Assembly (NCBI RefSeq): GCF_007753265.1
Contig: NZ_CP036349.1
Location: 3,133,363 to 3,197,362, forward strand
Source: Botrimarina mediterranea
GTDB taxonomy: Bacteria > Planctomycetota > Planctomycetia > Pirellulales > Lacipirellulaceae
Reading direction: 5' to 3'
DNA length: 64,000 bases
Shown piece after piece: positions 10,301 to 18,890 of the stretch (the stretch's first letter is position 1; each line of letters opens with the position of its first letter). The translations under genes and the position numbers were made by a program. Under the pieces are notes generated by a model, which was given only the letters and a program-made list of their open reading frames with translations, searched no databases and was not told the origin of the DNA.

Positions 10301-13300
10301 CCGGCGCGACGATCAAAACGCGTTGGTCCCGGCGGGCGAACGATCCCGCCGGCCCCTGGTACGGGGCGAAAGGCGACACGCAGCCGAACGCCGAATGGCG
10401 CTCCAAGGTGTTCGACCTGCTGAACATCATCGAGCCCCCGCTGACGACGTTAGCCCTACCCGCGGCAACCACGAACGCTGACGGCCGCTTTGCGTTGCGT
10501 GGCATCGAAGACAACCTGCTGCTGCAATTGGTGATCGAAGGGGAGGGCATCGAAACGGCCGAGGTCGTCGCCCGCAACATGCCGGGTGAGAAGATCGAGT
10601 TCACCATCGACGAGGGCGTTGGCGAAACCAGCTACACGATCCACCCGAACGACCTGCTACACGTCGCCGCGCCGTCGCGCCCGGTCGAGGGTCGTGTTGT
10701 TGACTACCAGACCGGCGAGCCGATCGCCGGCGTCATCGTCCGCGACGGAATGATCCACGGCACCAACCGCTGGTCGAGTCTCGACGACCGGCAGTTTGTC
10801 ACCCGCACGGACGCCGACGGCAGGTACCGCATTACCGGCCTGCCGGTCGGCGACAAGAACCGCGTCATGGCCTTCACGGATGGCGACGCCGCCTACGTGC
10901 CGGCAATCGTCACGGCCGACACGTCCGCCGCCGCGGAACAAGGGGCGTCCGATTTCCGCCTGCGACGGGGCGTCTGGGCCGAAGGCCGTGTCTACGACGC
11001 CGACACCGACGAGGCGATCGTCGGCAGTCTCGGGTACTACTACTTCCCGAACAAGGAAGTCGATGAGTCCTACCCCGGCACGCGTCGGACGTTCGTCCAG
11101 GGCCGTTACTGGACCGACGCCGAGGGACGCTTCCGCATCCCGGTGCTGCCCACCCGCGGCGTGCTGGCTTTCCGGTACGACAACAACGCCGCGAATGGGC
11201 CGCTTGGTCGTGACATCGACCGCTACCCACGCGGAGCGGGCGCCGAGGCGATCGAGGGGCGCGACGAACGGGGCTGGTTCGCTACCGAACCACACTACCT
11301 GATGCCGATCGACTATCAGCGTCTGGTCGAGGTCGATCCGTCGCCGGAGGACAAGTCCATCCGTGCCGACATGCCGCTCACAGCGAGCACGTCGGTGACC
11401 GTCACCGTGCCGTCGGTCGGCGGTCTTTTCACCACCGGCTACCGATCCTACGGCGCCGCCGAGATGTGGGGTTGGCAGCGACAGGAATCGCCTCAGTTCC
11501 AAGTTGAGGGCCTCAAGGTGGGCGAGCGCCGACAGGTCCTCGTCTACGACGAATCCCGCAACCGCGTCGGCGCGACAACGGTCACGGAGAAGGACCAGGA
11601 CGTGGTTATCGAGTGGGTCCCGGCCGGCAAGTTCACGGGGCGCCTTATCGACCCCGACGGCGAGCCAATCACCGACGCCACTCTCCAACTCGACTTAGAG
11701 GCGTTCAACCGCGGCGAAGTCGCCGCATGGGCGCCTCATCCGGGGAAGGTCTCCAACCCCGAAACGATCCCGGTCGATACCGAAGGCCGCTTCACACTCC
11801 ATGGTATCCACCACGAGAAGAAATACTCGGCGTGGGTCTCCGCCCCGCGGTCGTTCAACGGCATGATGCGGCAACCGATGCTCGTCGGCAAAGCCCTCGT
11901 CAACGCGGCCATTGAGCCGGGTGAGGTGAAGGACCTCGGCGACATTGTCATCGGCGGCGACGACAAGGACAGCGAGGACAAAGCTGCCAAGCCCGCAGAA
12001 GAAGACAAGCCCGCAGAAGAAAAGAAACCAGCCGAAAAGCCGGCAGAGAAGCCCGAGCCGACGCAGGCGGCGGAAGCGGCGAAGAACCTCTGGGGCAAGG
12101 TGACGCTCGCCGACGGTCAGCCCGCCGCCGGCGCGCACGTCGCGCTCGTGGCGATGCGGAAGGTCACGAACAAGGGGGGCGACTACTCGCCAAACGGCGT
12201 CGTGCTCGCCGAAGGGACCGCCGATGAAGCCGGCGCGTTCCGCTTGACGCACTCGGCCGACTCCAAGTTGTTCCACTACTCAAAACTGCTCGTGCGCCGC
12301 GACGGCGCCGCGGTCGCCTCGAAGTATGTCAGCCTCGATCATGAGAACGATGCGTTGTACCTCGAATTGCCGGCCGAGCAGCCGATCCTCGCCCGGCTGG
12401 TCGATATCGAGGGCCAACCGGCGGCCGGGGTGACCGTGCGCCCGCGATTCGTAATGGAGGCCGCCAAGCCCGGCCGCGAACCCGCGGGGGCCGGCTACTC
12501 GGGTGAAGGAGCGGGACCCGCCGCGTGGATCCAGCCAGTCGTCTCCGACGCCGAAGGCCGGTTCACGCTCCATGGCGTCCCCGTTGGTTACGGCGCCTAC
12601 CTCGAGGTCGATGGCGACGACCGCTTCGCGCCGCAGCAGATCTCGCTCAACACGCGCCAGCCCGAGCAACGCGGCGAGCGCGACGGGACCTACCGCTCGC
12701 TGGTGCGCAACGGCAAGCCCGGCGAGGAACTGCTCCTGCCGCTGGCGCCGGCTCAGGTTTTCGAAGGGACCGTCACTTACGCCGACACCGGCGAGCCGGC
12801 GCCGCTGGCCAGGGTGACCATCTGGGCAAGCCAACAGAAGGAGTACGGCTCGATGGTCTCCGTCGCCGGTCAGGCTGACGAGAAGGGGCGATTCCGCATC
12901 AGCCCCAAGTCGGGGGTCCGTTTCGGCATTAACGCCTACGCGCCCGAGGGGACGCCCTACCTCGCGCGACAGACCCCAACCGAGAAAGGCATTCACTGGA
13001 ACGACGGCGACCGCGTCAAGCAGGTAGACGTAACGTTGCCGCGAGGCGTGCTCATAACGGGGCAGGTCGTCGAGGTCGGTACGGGACAACCCATCGCCGA
13101 CGCGTCGGTGCAGTACGTTCCCGAGAGGAATAACAACCCCAACGTCGCCGACGACATCCTCACCGGCTGGCAGGCGATTCAAACGACCGACACCGAGGGC
13201 CGATTCGAGACCGCCGTGCTCCCCGGCCCCGGACGGATCGTGGTCCACGGCCCGACCGACGACTATGTCATCGCCGAATCGACAAGCCAAGAACTGAGCC

Positions 13301-14031
13301 GGAACAAGAAAGGTGGCAGACGCCAGTATGCCCACCACTTCGATCGGATCGACGTCACTGCCGAAGACTCGCCCGTCGAGATGACCGTGCGGCTAACGCG
13401 CGGCGGCGTCGCGAACGGCCGCTTGGTGGACGAGGCGGGCGCGCCGGTGAATGGCGCCTTAATGGTCTCATGGAGAAACATCCATGCAACCGACCTTGCA
13501 TGGCGGGGACACTCTCCCCCAGTGGAGGGCGCGCGGTTCGAGGTTCGCGGGCTGCCGTCCGAAGCAGAGCACACCGTCCACTTCCTAGCGCAAGAGCAGA
13601 AACTGGGCGCCACCGTCGCGGTCCGGGCCGGTGACGTGGGAGAACGCGTCACACTTGAGCCTTGCGGCTCGGTCACGGCACGCCTCGTTGACGAATCGGG
13701 TGATCCCGTCGCCAACTTCTCTGGCGTCAGCGTGTACTTAGTTGTTCGGCCGGGACCGGACCCCCTCAACAACCCCGAGTCGGGGAGGGAGGTTGTTTCG
13801 GCCGACTCCGACTTCATCTCCAACGTGGACCGGACCAACTACCCGGACGTCCGAGCGACCGACACCGACGCCGATGGTCGCCTCCGACTGCCCGTGCTGA
13901 TCCCCGGCGCTTCCTACCGGATCGTTGCCCTGAAGGACGGGGGATTCATTACTCTGAAAGACTTCCAGGCGAAGGCCAACGAAGAGCTCGACCTTGGCGA
14001 TCTCACGATCGACATCGAGGTGGATCAATGA
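4357..14031 (+). CDS. Giant BlaR1-type M56 metallopeptidase with about 20 transthyretin-like repeats
   Basis: 3224 residues, against roughly 585-600 for classical BlaR1. Residues 1-440 hold the membrane peptidase: hydrophobic segments near 25-45, 55-75, 170-195 and 380-405, a Pro/Ala-rich linker near 90-165, and HELAHLKRHD at 272-281 with Glu about 313 (AEEVCDD) completing the zinc site. The rest has no penicillin-binding domain. It consists of four supermodules starting near residues 438, 1102, 1848 and 2577, each about 650-730 residues. Each contains several carboxypeptidase-regulatory-like units (motif such as GRVVDPDGKPVAGA) and a matching internal order, for example a copy of RGVW-x-x-GR in each. 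An E/K/P/A-rich linker separates modules 3 and 4 (near 2548-2572). BlaI precedes it at 11 bp and the DUF1800 gene overlaps its stop. Inferred role: surface or periplasmic sensor that cuts the BlaI repressor. The ligand is unknown. Confidence 0.9.
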   Translation: MVDQELAASAVEVLGAASELVVNWLLQSTLLLTAGLALGHALRRRGSAVQSAVYRTTLVAVIACPMATWGLSLAGVSGWSVELPALMAQAEPTTPEAEPVATPPQEPTAPVPVPLGSAPAAVEFSAVAALAPLPVPPLAASQDSDSSRLPSSDRFLASSVGPPATSSPTPALTVFGAVAIGAAVLWFVVSGVLLARLALAWRALLRLRSASTVADEPTHRLCSELATQLGVATPQVLRSPYLPSPCLAGIRRPAVLLPEEHDGTSLQDVLVHELAHLKRHDTGWNLARRLSTSAMFFQPLLWSLSRRIEAAAEEVCDDYVVQLGSDRTDYADRLVSIAELGATPIAAAGVGIVSFRSMLGRRVVRILDTSRPLSTRVGNLLLALVIGGGLVGATMAGLVGLNSAVSKASAALTEEVAGADQELSSDDVADDDTPSEEKVVTVEGRVVDPAGRPFAGATVEAQRWIHDPDASKSPLATTTSDESGRFTLRYPRHEQPTLVASAPGFGPASVASDPAKAKEAPTLQLAADDIAIRGRVLDEEGEPVAGATLRVKGVAAPATTNLDAWLAALRRGVIIWEAVGKHIESWTPQAPGTLARPIVTGADGAFVIKGVGSERVVRATLEGPTIAFTQLTIATREMTPVVAVDGMPDPDWSREHTVYGAECQVVVAATQPIEGVVRDAKTGEPLAGVAVESYRMREYDTSARREIRTQSDARGRYRLVGMPKDVGRQIIAVPNDSQPYLMREFDVPDRSGLGPVDLDLELYRGVWITGRIIDRETQRPVGLPVIVLAHQYPYLANPFAQALPEYDSDGNIAGYQHRYTVDENGRFRLVGIPGKGIVGLVVGSALPSPIGQGSDQISGANESGHFSTYRHGAGASTKHPTIMREVEVHDGADEFVVDFELDRGASIRVTPLGPDGEVVTMLRVAGLAHREFWETPEGSPFDVSALAKGEERTLMIQSEELGVGKALRISEAQSPDEITVTLEPCVTVRGRVIDENDAPLSGARVRLHPLPGGDYSPELDTVSTDEEGRFEHGGVLCGTTYNVYLESKEQGFATLAEKLAVHPGETIDLGYIDVTNDERPEPVREAMAAAAGIAPKGDVAAVEFAGKVVDPDGKPVAGAELYYVFYVPKATGVLDSAFKPIATTDAQGDFRFQAAPSDFGPKATEREFKAASIVASRTGFGFAISTAARFEATGEWQSEAVERVKGLPEPFREQAETMLGAAGKPLQLARDEAPIRGRILDINGKPVAGARLSLDRIWCSADDDLTAWREAAAQPKADFYSARMTTPRMVSDWQIRTAVPSTTTDSEGRFTLRGIGQGRIARLQLEGPGVETNLVLARTEAGEPIELVEEQSRPDARRLTYYPAEFSYVVGPSTPISGVVRDEETKQPLAGVTIKSQKRHGNELNGWGADFVRTVTDQQGRYTLNGMPIGADNRIAAIAPEGDIAYFSSARLANTESVDSPLEVDFELHRGIWLEGRITDKRTGDGIAGHIAYYVPPENPDHRFARSLQVDERDRLLADDKGRYRIAVLPGHGYVTFQAYQHERYPRATEILKPDGSREAAEPMIRCEPSYLMPSSYHEVAEIDPASEATRIELNLELDSGTTVAGRVVGPDGEPITSFRYTNRIAEFASSWNRASDGQFELVGYEPDQPRHVYAMDLQRNLAGRVVVAGAAPEDLVVKLQPAGKATGRLLDTEGEPLANCTLTAWHLRNADDFGTFNKSYQAPPLPANRESNSNAIYETDDGGRFEIACLVPGIDYRLNAYDPAAMSSSTAAAMRFQSGPVDVVIRVESGQTLDVGDVRLAADEKEFAKRATQPEQAAVKPASAATADTAWADPVEVEAKGNQAKQESGVVVGPDGKPIAGAEFLYFHTRVHDIEPMKPRLLATTDDQGRFRFPAPVVELPKDAPASWSYSQWIVVRAPGYGFAVERPGYLGKSRPRPQPVTVTVIGAALSALASQTVIELPAEGEPLRGRVIDIDGNPVAGATIKTRWSRRANDPAGPWYGAKGDTQPNAEWRSKVFDLLNIIEPPLTTLALPAATTNADGRFALRGIEDNLLLQLVIEGEGIETAEVVARNMPGEKIEFTIDEGVGETSYTIHPNDLLHVAAPSRPVEGRVVDYQTGEPIAGVIVRDGMIHGTNRWSSLDDRQFVTRTDADGRYRITGLPVGDKNRVMAFTDGDAAYVPAIVTADTSAAAEQGASDFRLRRGVWAEGRVYDADTDEAIVGSLGYYYFPNKEVDESYPGTRRTFVQGRYWTDAEGRFRIPVLPTRGVLAFRYDNNAANGPLGRDIDRYPRGAGAEAIEGRDERGWFATEPHYLMPIDYQRLVEVDPSPEDKSIRADMPLTASTSVTVTVPSVGGLFTTGYRSYGAAEMWGWQRQESPQFQVEGLKVGERRQVLVYDESRNRVGATTVTEKDQDVVIEWVPAGKFTGRLIDPDGEPITDATLQLDLEAFNRGEVAAWAPHPGKVSNPETIPVDTEGRFTLHGIHHEKKYSAWVSAPRSFNGMMRQPMLVGKALVNAAIEPGEVKDLGDIVIGGDDKDSEDKAAKPAEEDKPAEEKKPAEKPAEKPEPTQAAEAAKNLWGKVTLADGQPAAGAHVALVAMRKVTNKGGDYSPNGVVLAEGTADEAGAFRLTHSADSKLFHYSKLLVRRDGAAVASKYVSLDHENDALYLELPAEQPILARLVDIEGQPAAGVTVRPRFVMEAAKPGREPAGAGYSGEGAGPAAWIQPVVSDAEGRFTLHGVPVGYGAYLEVDGDDRFAPQQISLNTRQPEQRGERDGTYRSLVRNGKPGEELLLPLAPAQVFEGTVTYADTGEPAPLARVTIWASQQKEYGSMVSVAGQADEKGRFRISPKSGVRFGINAYAPEGTPYLARQTPTEKGIHWNDGDRVKQVDVTLPRGVLITGQVVEVGTGQPIADASVQYVPERNNNPNVADDILTGWQAIQTTDTEGRFETAVLPGPGRIVVHGPTDDYVIAESTSQELSRNKKGGRRQYAHHFDRIDVTAEDSPVEMTVRLTRGGVANGRLVDEAGAPVNGALMVSWRNIHATDLAWRGHSPPVEGARFEVRGLPSEAEHTVHFLAQEQKLGATVAVRAGDVGERVTLEPCGSVTARLVDESGDPVANFSGVSVYLVVRPGPDPLNNPESGREVVSADSDFISNVDRTNYPDVRATDTDADGRLRLPVLIPGASYRIVALKDGGFITLKDFQAKANEELDLGDLTIDIEVDQ

Positions 14032-15353
14032 ACGCCTCGCCTCCCCGCGGGTGGCAGCGCTACGAGCCGAGCGACTCGGCGCCGTGGGACCTCCAGCGTG
14101 TGGTGCACCTGCACCGCCGCGCCGGCTTCGGGGCCGACTGGGAGGCGCTCCAGCGCGACCTCGACGAAGGGCCCGACGCAGCGATCGATCGCTTGCTCAA
14201 TCCGCAGCAGGACCCGGCGTTCGAGAGACTCGCCGCGACGATCGGCGACGCCGCCACCGCCTCGGGCAATCCCAACCGCCTCAAGGCGTGGTGGGTCTTT
14301 CGGATGCTCAAGTCGCCCGATCCGCTCGGCGAGCGTCTGACGCTGCTGTGGCACAATCACTTCGCGACCAGCAATCGCAAGGTCAACAACCTCGTCTGGA
14401 TGCGCGAGCAGAACGACCTGCTACGGCGTCACGCGCGGGCGCCGTTCGGCGACCTTCTGCGCGCGGTCGTCAAACACCCGGCGATGCTCACATGGCTCGA
14501 CGCCGACTCCAACCGCAAGGGGCGTCCCAACGAGAACCTCGGCCGCGAGCTGATGGAGCTCTTCACGCTCGGCGCCGGCGCCTATGCCGAAACCGACGTC
14601 GCCGCCGCGGCTAGGGCCCTCACCGGTTGGACCATCACGCGGCAGGCGTTCGAGTTTCGTGAGAGTCGCCACGACGACAGCGAGTTAACCATCCTCGGCC
14701 AAACGTCACCGCTCGATGGCGACGGCCTGCTCGACCTCTTGCTCGCCCGGCCCGAGACAGCACGGCGCGTCGCTAACCGGCTTGGTGGGCTGCTGATGGG
14801 GGAAGGCGCCATCGACCATGAGGCCATCAATTCACTCGCTGCAGGGTTGCAACGGAATGGCCTTAATATTGGCTGGGGCGTCGAAACGATCCTCCGCAGC
14901 GAGGCGTTCTTCCGCGACGACAACCTGCGCACGCGGGTCACCAGCCCTGCGCAGCACGCCATCGGCGCGCTGCGATCGTTGCGTCTTGCCGACTCACCGC
15001 CGAGCTCGTTGTTGGTGGCCGAGTGGATCGCCCGGATGGGCCAGGACCTTTTCTATCCGCCGAATGTGGGCGGATGGACCGAAGGCCGCTCGTGGCTATC
15101 GACCCGCACGCTGATTGCCCGAGCCAACTTCGCCAGCGCGCTCGCCGAGGGCGCGCTGTGGCGTTCGCCCGACGAGGTGGACCTCGTCGTTGGGCTGCCG
15201 CCCGGTAGTGGACCTATCGTGGAGCGGCTATCGCTCTTGTTCTGGGGTGTCGCTGCGCCCGATTCAGTCCCGGCCCTCGCCAAAGACGACGAACCGACGA
15301 CCGCCGAAGCGATCGCTCGGCTGCTGTCCCTTCCCGATTCGACCCTTGGCTGA
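14028..15353 (+). CDS. DUF1800 family protein
   Basis: A 441-residue protein with the DUF1800 hallmarks: HLHRRAGFGADWEAL near the N-terminus, LTLLWHNHFATSNRKV, the segment RPNENLGRELMELFTLG, ALTGWTI, and a C-terminal YPPNVGGWTEGRSWLSTRTL. Its biochemical role is not established; family members are usually paired with DUF1501 proteins. No signal peptide is obvious from this start. The ATG overlaps the stop of the giant BlaR1-like gene (ATGA), which implies translational coupling. The DUF1501 gene follows after 14 bp. Being placed in a BlaI/BlaR1 operon is unusual and suggests repressor-controlled expression. Confidence 0.92.
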   Translation: MNASPPRGWQRYEPSDSAPWDLQRVVHLHRRAGFGADWEALQRDLDEGPDAAIDRLLNPQQDPAFERLAATIGDAATASGNPNRLKAWWVFRMLKSPDPLGERLTLLWHNHFATSNRKVNNLVWMREQNDLLRRHARAPFGDLLRAVVKHPAMLTWLDADSNRKGRPNENLGRELMELFTLGAGAYAETDVAAAARALTGWTITRQAFEFRESRHDDSELTILGQTSPLDGDGLLDLLLARPETARRVANRLGGLLMGEGAIDHEAINSLAAGLQRNGLNIGWGVETILRSEAFFRDDNLRTRVTSPAQHAIGALRSLRLADSPPSSLLVAEWIARMGQDLFYPPNVGGWTEGRSWLSTRTLIARANFASALAEGALWRSPDEVDLVVGLPPGSGPIVERLSLLFWGVAAPDSVPALAKDDEPTTAEAIARLLSLPDSTLG

Positions 15354-15367
15354 GAAGGAGGCCGTCG

Positions 15368-16555
15368 GTGTTCACACGGAGAGACTTTCTACGGACGACG
15401 TCGCTCGTCACCGCGGCGCCCTTTGTGCCAACCTTCCTCGCCAAAACCTCGCGGGCCGCGACGCCGGTTGCCGATGACCGCGTGCTGGTTGTCATCCAAC
15501 TCGACGGCGGCAACGACGGCCTGAACACGGTTGTCCCCTACGGAGACGACGGCTACGGCCGCGCGCGCAAGGCGCTGCGGCTGAAGGAATCCGACCTGCT
15601 GAGGATTGACGACCACGTCGGCCTCCACCCACGGATGAAAGGCGCCAAGCAGCTGTTCGACGACGGACGGTTGGCGATCGTTCAGGGGGTCGGCTACCCG
15701 AACCCCGACCGCTCGCACTTCAGCAGCATGCGCATCTGGCAGTCGGGACGCCGGCACGACGCCGACCTGGAAGCCTACGGGTGGCTCGGTCGCACGCTCG
15801 ATCTGACTAGAGGGAACGGCTCCGCTTCGGTGGATGCCGAAGCGTTCTTTGTCGGCAACCAAGCGACGCCTTTCGCACTTTGGGGCCGACGATGCGGCGC
15901 AACAGCGCTAACAGAGCTCAGTGACCTGACGCTCGATGGCTCCTTCCCGCCGCTCCGCGACTCCGACAGAACCGACCTTGGCTCGTTCGTCACTCGCCAG
16001 ATGCGATCGGCGTACACGGCAGCCGAGGCATTCGCCCATGCCGAGCAAGCGGCCGTCGCTTCGCGGACGTCGTACCCGTCAACGGAGATCGCGTCGCACC
16101 TCAGCGTTGTGGCGAAACTCTTGCGGATCGGCTCTTCAGCCCGAGTGTTCTACGCGTCGCAGACTGGCTATGACACGCATGCTTCACAACTCTACACCCA
16201 TGGGAACCTCTTACGGGAGTTCTCCGACGCCCTCAAGGCGTTTCTCGATGACCTCCGTGCTAACGGGCTAGATGAACGCGTCGTCGTGCTCGCTTTCAGC
16301 GAGTTCGGCCGACGTGTTGCAGAGAACGACTCGAAGGGGACTGATCACGGCGCCGCAGGTCCTGTGTTCGTAGCAGGTGCTCCCATCAACGGCGGCTTGT
16401 ACGGCAAGACGCCCGATCTGTCCGCGTTGATCGATGGCGACCTCCCTTTGGGCGTCGATTTCCGCAGCGTCTACGCGACGCTTCTCGACCAGTGGGTGGG
16501 CGTCTCGTCCGAAGAGGTTCTGGGGGAAAGATATGATCCCTTACCCCTCATCTAA
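15368..16555 (+). CDS. DUF1501 family protein, Tat-exported
   Basis: 395 residues starting at GTG 15368, with GGAGG about 7 bases upstream. The N-terminus MFTRRDFLRTTSLV followed by a hydrophobic stretch and TSRAA is a twin-arginine signal peptide. The body has the DUF1501 pattern: VIQLDGGNDGLNTVVPYGD, HPRMKGAKQLFDDGRLAIVQGVGYPNPDRSHF, TGYDTHASQ, VVVLAFSEFGRRV, and DHGAAGPVFVAG. These motifs place it in the sulfatase/alkaline-phosphatase-like fold; the substrate is unknown. It is the last gene of the blaI-blaR1-DUF1800-DUF1501 operon. No terminator was identified after it. Confidence 0.92.
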   Translation: MFTRRDFLRTTSLVTAAPFVPTFLAKTSRAATPVADDRVLVVIQLDGGNDGLNTVVPYGDDGYGRARKALRLKESDLLRIDDHVGLHPRMKGAKQLFDDGRLAIVQGVGYPNPDRSHFSSMRIWQSGRRHDADLEAYGWLGRTLDLTRGNGSASVDAEAFFVGNQATPFALWGRRCGATALTELSDLTLDGSFPPLRDSDRTDLGSFVTRQMRSAYTAAEAFAHAEQAAVASRTSYPSTEIASHLSVVAKLLRIGSSARVFYASQTGYDTHASQLYTHGNLLREFSDALKAFLDDLRANGLDERVVVLAFSEFGRRVAENDSKGTDHGAAGPVFVAGAPINGGLYGKTPDLSALIDGDLPLGVDFRSVYATLLDQWVGVSSEEVLGERYDPLPLI

Positions 16556-17677
16556 GCCGACTCCTCCCGCGTCGATGTTTTGAGCGTGAGTTGCACTGTT
16601 GTCCGACCGACGCGCCGGCAGCACCTTGTCAATGTGAACGCTGTGTCCAGTACTCATCTAGCTGCTGGGCGTCAGAGTCCTCGCGCAAGGGAGAGTTAAG
16701 CCTTCTAGCTGAAGGTAGATTAATCCTCTCTATGTCGTGTCCCTGCATGCTAAGAAGCTAGCCGACTTTTTTACAACACTTGGGTACGGCCGGGCATCCG
16801 GGGCTGACGGCACTTGTAAGCTTCCCGCTATTCCTGCGGCATGAAGTTCAGGTTGACTTCAGCGTTCCCAAAAATGCGACCATCGGGACCGGGGGAGTAA
16901 CGGTGACTGGCGCTCCAAGCGGCGCGTAGCCTGCGAACTCTGCCGTGACGACGTAAACGCCGGGCGGTCTGACAAGGGTCCACACCGCGTCCCGCTTTCT
17001 CAACCGGTAGACCGCTTCTCCGTCGGCTCTGCGGTCCGTGGAGTGGCGATGCCTACGCCCGCCGTCTTGCACGCGATCAACGTACTGCATAACTGGATGG
17101 TAGATGCCACCAGTCACAAACTCGTACCGATTGAGTTTCTGCTGGTCGCTCTCGTCTGCGCGCCAGTGTTTCTCGGGGCGTATACCGGATCGAGGTTTAG
17201 AGGACCTCCGAAGCCGACGGCCTGAATGCGTGTCGTCTGAGGAACGCTTGTGAGGCCCGTCACGATCGCCCATCGCAGACACCGCCGATGGCAGGCGACG
17301 GTGTCTGCGATCTCAAGTGGTGGGCTAGATCAACATATCGAGCGCATTCCTCACTGCCTTCCTCAAAAAGCTCTCGAAGGAGGGAACCCGTGAGGGAATG
17401 CCAGGGCTGAACCTTAGCGACTAATCAAGAAGCCGTGATCGACGCACGGAACTGATCACTTGCGGACCAACCAACCTCATGAAATGGTTCGCGAGCGATC
17501 AGCTTTTCGAGATGCGAAGCTTATTTCGCATTGAGTCTCGCACCGTGAGTCTTCGCGTAAGGATGAGGGGCCGGTGTAGACCCGTGGGGTAAAGCGGTTG
17601 ATCGCTTGCCACCCACGCCCTCCTGTGACCAATTGCGGATAACACAGATTCAGAACGAGGAATTGCGGTAGCGGCGG
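16556..17677. other. Intergenic region with one doubtful open frame
   Basis: Over 1.1 kb with no convincing gene. A minus-strand frame at 16848-17282 (144 residues) ends in a segment with a beta-sandwich look (RPPGVYVVTAEFAGYAPLG), which could be the tail of a decayed transthyretin-like protein. Its N-terminal half is low-complexity and basic and is not convincing as protein. No RNA gene or terminator was recognised. Confidence 0.35.
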
Positions 17678-18055
17678 ATGGCGAATTGGGTGAATAGTAC
17701 GCGTGTCGTCACTCAACTTGATGGCCAAGTGGTTCTCTACCCCCGAGAGGTTCCGGTGGCTGAAAACCTCCCTCTTCTCCAAGATCGTCTTCTCGCGCTC
17801 TACTTCGAGCGGCAGGCCGCGGTGGGTCCGTTCACAGAGCCGCTATCGGACTTATTGGCTCGGCAGCGCGTGATGCGGCTAATCGAATCTGCCGTGCAGC
17901 AGGGGATGGTGGCCCAATTGGACCGCATCCGCACTTATGAAGATGCGCTCAGCCTGGAGTGCTTGATGACAACGCTTGACGGCCCTACGAAAGGCCAAGC
18001 TGCATCCTCTAGGACGTCTAATAGCCCAATCGAAGCCCCTCCACCCGTCCGGTGA
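17678..18055 (+). CDS. Hypothetical protein
   Basis: A 125-residue frame with a plausible protein composition: a short beta-like start (RVVTQLDGQVVLYP), an amphipathic helical middle (LLQDRLLALYFERQAAVG, LSDLLARQRVMRLIESAVQQ) and a polar Ser/Pro tail. No family was recognised, no signal peptide is seen, and no clear ribosome binding site precedes the ATG. It lies alone between the DUF1501 operon and a minus-strand PEP-CTERM gene. It may be a real accessory gene or chance. Confidence 0.4.
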   Translation: MANWVNSTRVVTQLDGQVVLYPREVPVAENLPLLQDRLLALYFERQAAVGPFTEPLSDLLARQRVMRLIESAVQQGMVAQLDRIRTYEDALSLECLMTTLDGPTKGQAASSRTSNSPIEAPPPVR

Positions 18056-18136
18056 CAAAGATATCGAGGGCGGGATAGATCGGGGCGGGAAGGGGGCATT
18101 GTGGCGGTCGGATTCTTGAGAAGTGATTACGCGTCT

Positions 18137-18796
18137 TCAGTTTTGCGGGCGACGGTGCAAGAGACCGCACACGCCGAGCATCGCGGCGAGCGCTAGGGTG
18201 GTGGGCTCGGGAATGGTGAGTGCAACCCGAAGCGGACGGACATTGCCGCCGAAGTAATCGGTGATGGCAAGTTCAACAAACGCCCCATCAATCCGTGCGT
18301 CGCCGATAAAGGTATACTGCCCTTCCTGACCCCAGATAGTCTGGAGACGCTCGCCCGTCACGACGTTGAACACCATCGCCAAACCTGGCCCGCAATCAGA
18401 AAAGCCCGCCTGCGGCGCCGTGATAACGCCGAGCACGCCTTCAACATCGACGGTGCCCCCGAAGCTTGAGAATATCGAACGACCGTAGAGGAAGTGTCCG
18501 GTCGATAGGGTCGAGATATGTTCCCCTGTATCGGCGTTGAAGACGAACGCCGACCCGGACCCAAGGACCTCGGGGGCGCCAATCACAGCAAACCCGCCAT
18601 CTAGGTCGCCGGAGTAGCCGAAGAGAGGCTCGTCATCCAGCGGGTAATCGGGCGGGATATTGAGCAGGAGGTCGTGCGTCAATTTACTGACAACCACGGT
18701 TGCCTCTGGGCCGGGATCGGCTGGCAGAATCAGCGGATCGAGAGCATGGGCGGCAGTGGCAGCGAACATTGCCGCGAGCGTGAGTAGCTGTCGCAT
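18137..18796 (-). CDS. PEP-CTERM protein with FG-GAP-like repeats
   Basis: The start is set at the ATG at 18796 because it opens a signal peptide (MRQLLTLAAMFAATAAHA); the open frame extends 20 codons further without looking like protein. The mature part has FG-GAP-like blade sequences: FGYSGDLDGGFAVIGAPE, then SGSAFVFNADTGEHISTL, then AMVFNVVTGERLQTI. This is too short for a full integrin-type propeller. The C-terminus IPEPTTLALAAMLGVCGLL plus HRRPQN is a PEP-CTERM sorting signal for the exosortase pathway (no exosortase is in the window). The DNA coding the tail is nearly identical to the tails of the minus-strand genes at 22.8, 24.0 and 25.4 kb. Confidence 0.85.
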   Translation of the reverse strand: MRQLLTLAAMFAATAAHALDPLILPADPGPEATVVVSKLTHDLLLNIPPDYPLDDEPLFGYSGDLDGGFAVIGAPEVLGSGSAFVFNADTGEHISTLSTGHFLYGRSIFSSFGGTVDVEGVLGVITAPQAGFSDCGPGLAMVFNVVTGERLQTIWGQEGQYTFIGDARIDGAFVELAITDYFGGNVRPLRVALTIPEPTTLALAAMLGVCGLLHRRPQN

Positions 18797-18890
18797 GGTA
18801 TTGGCCTCAGCGTGAAGAGTTGCACAAACGATAGCCCCGGCCGGCTGCCCCGTCACGCTTCCCCTGATCCGCCGTTGACAATCGTCTCGG

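Noticed and set aside
10657-11688. 343-residue minus frame inside the giant BlaR1 gene
   Set aside because: Antisense shadow; the plus frame is continuous and repeats a known domain.
17477-17782. 101-residue minus frame
   Set aside because: It overlaps the plus-strand hypothetical at 17678 and has no signal, motif or start context.
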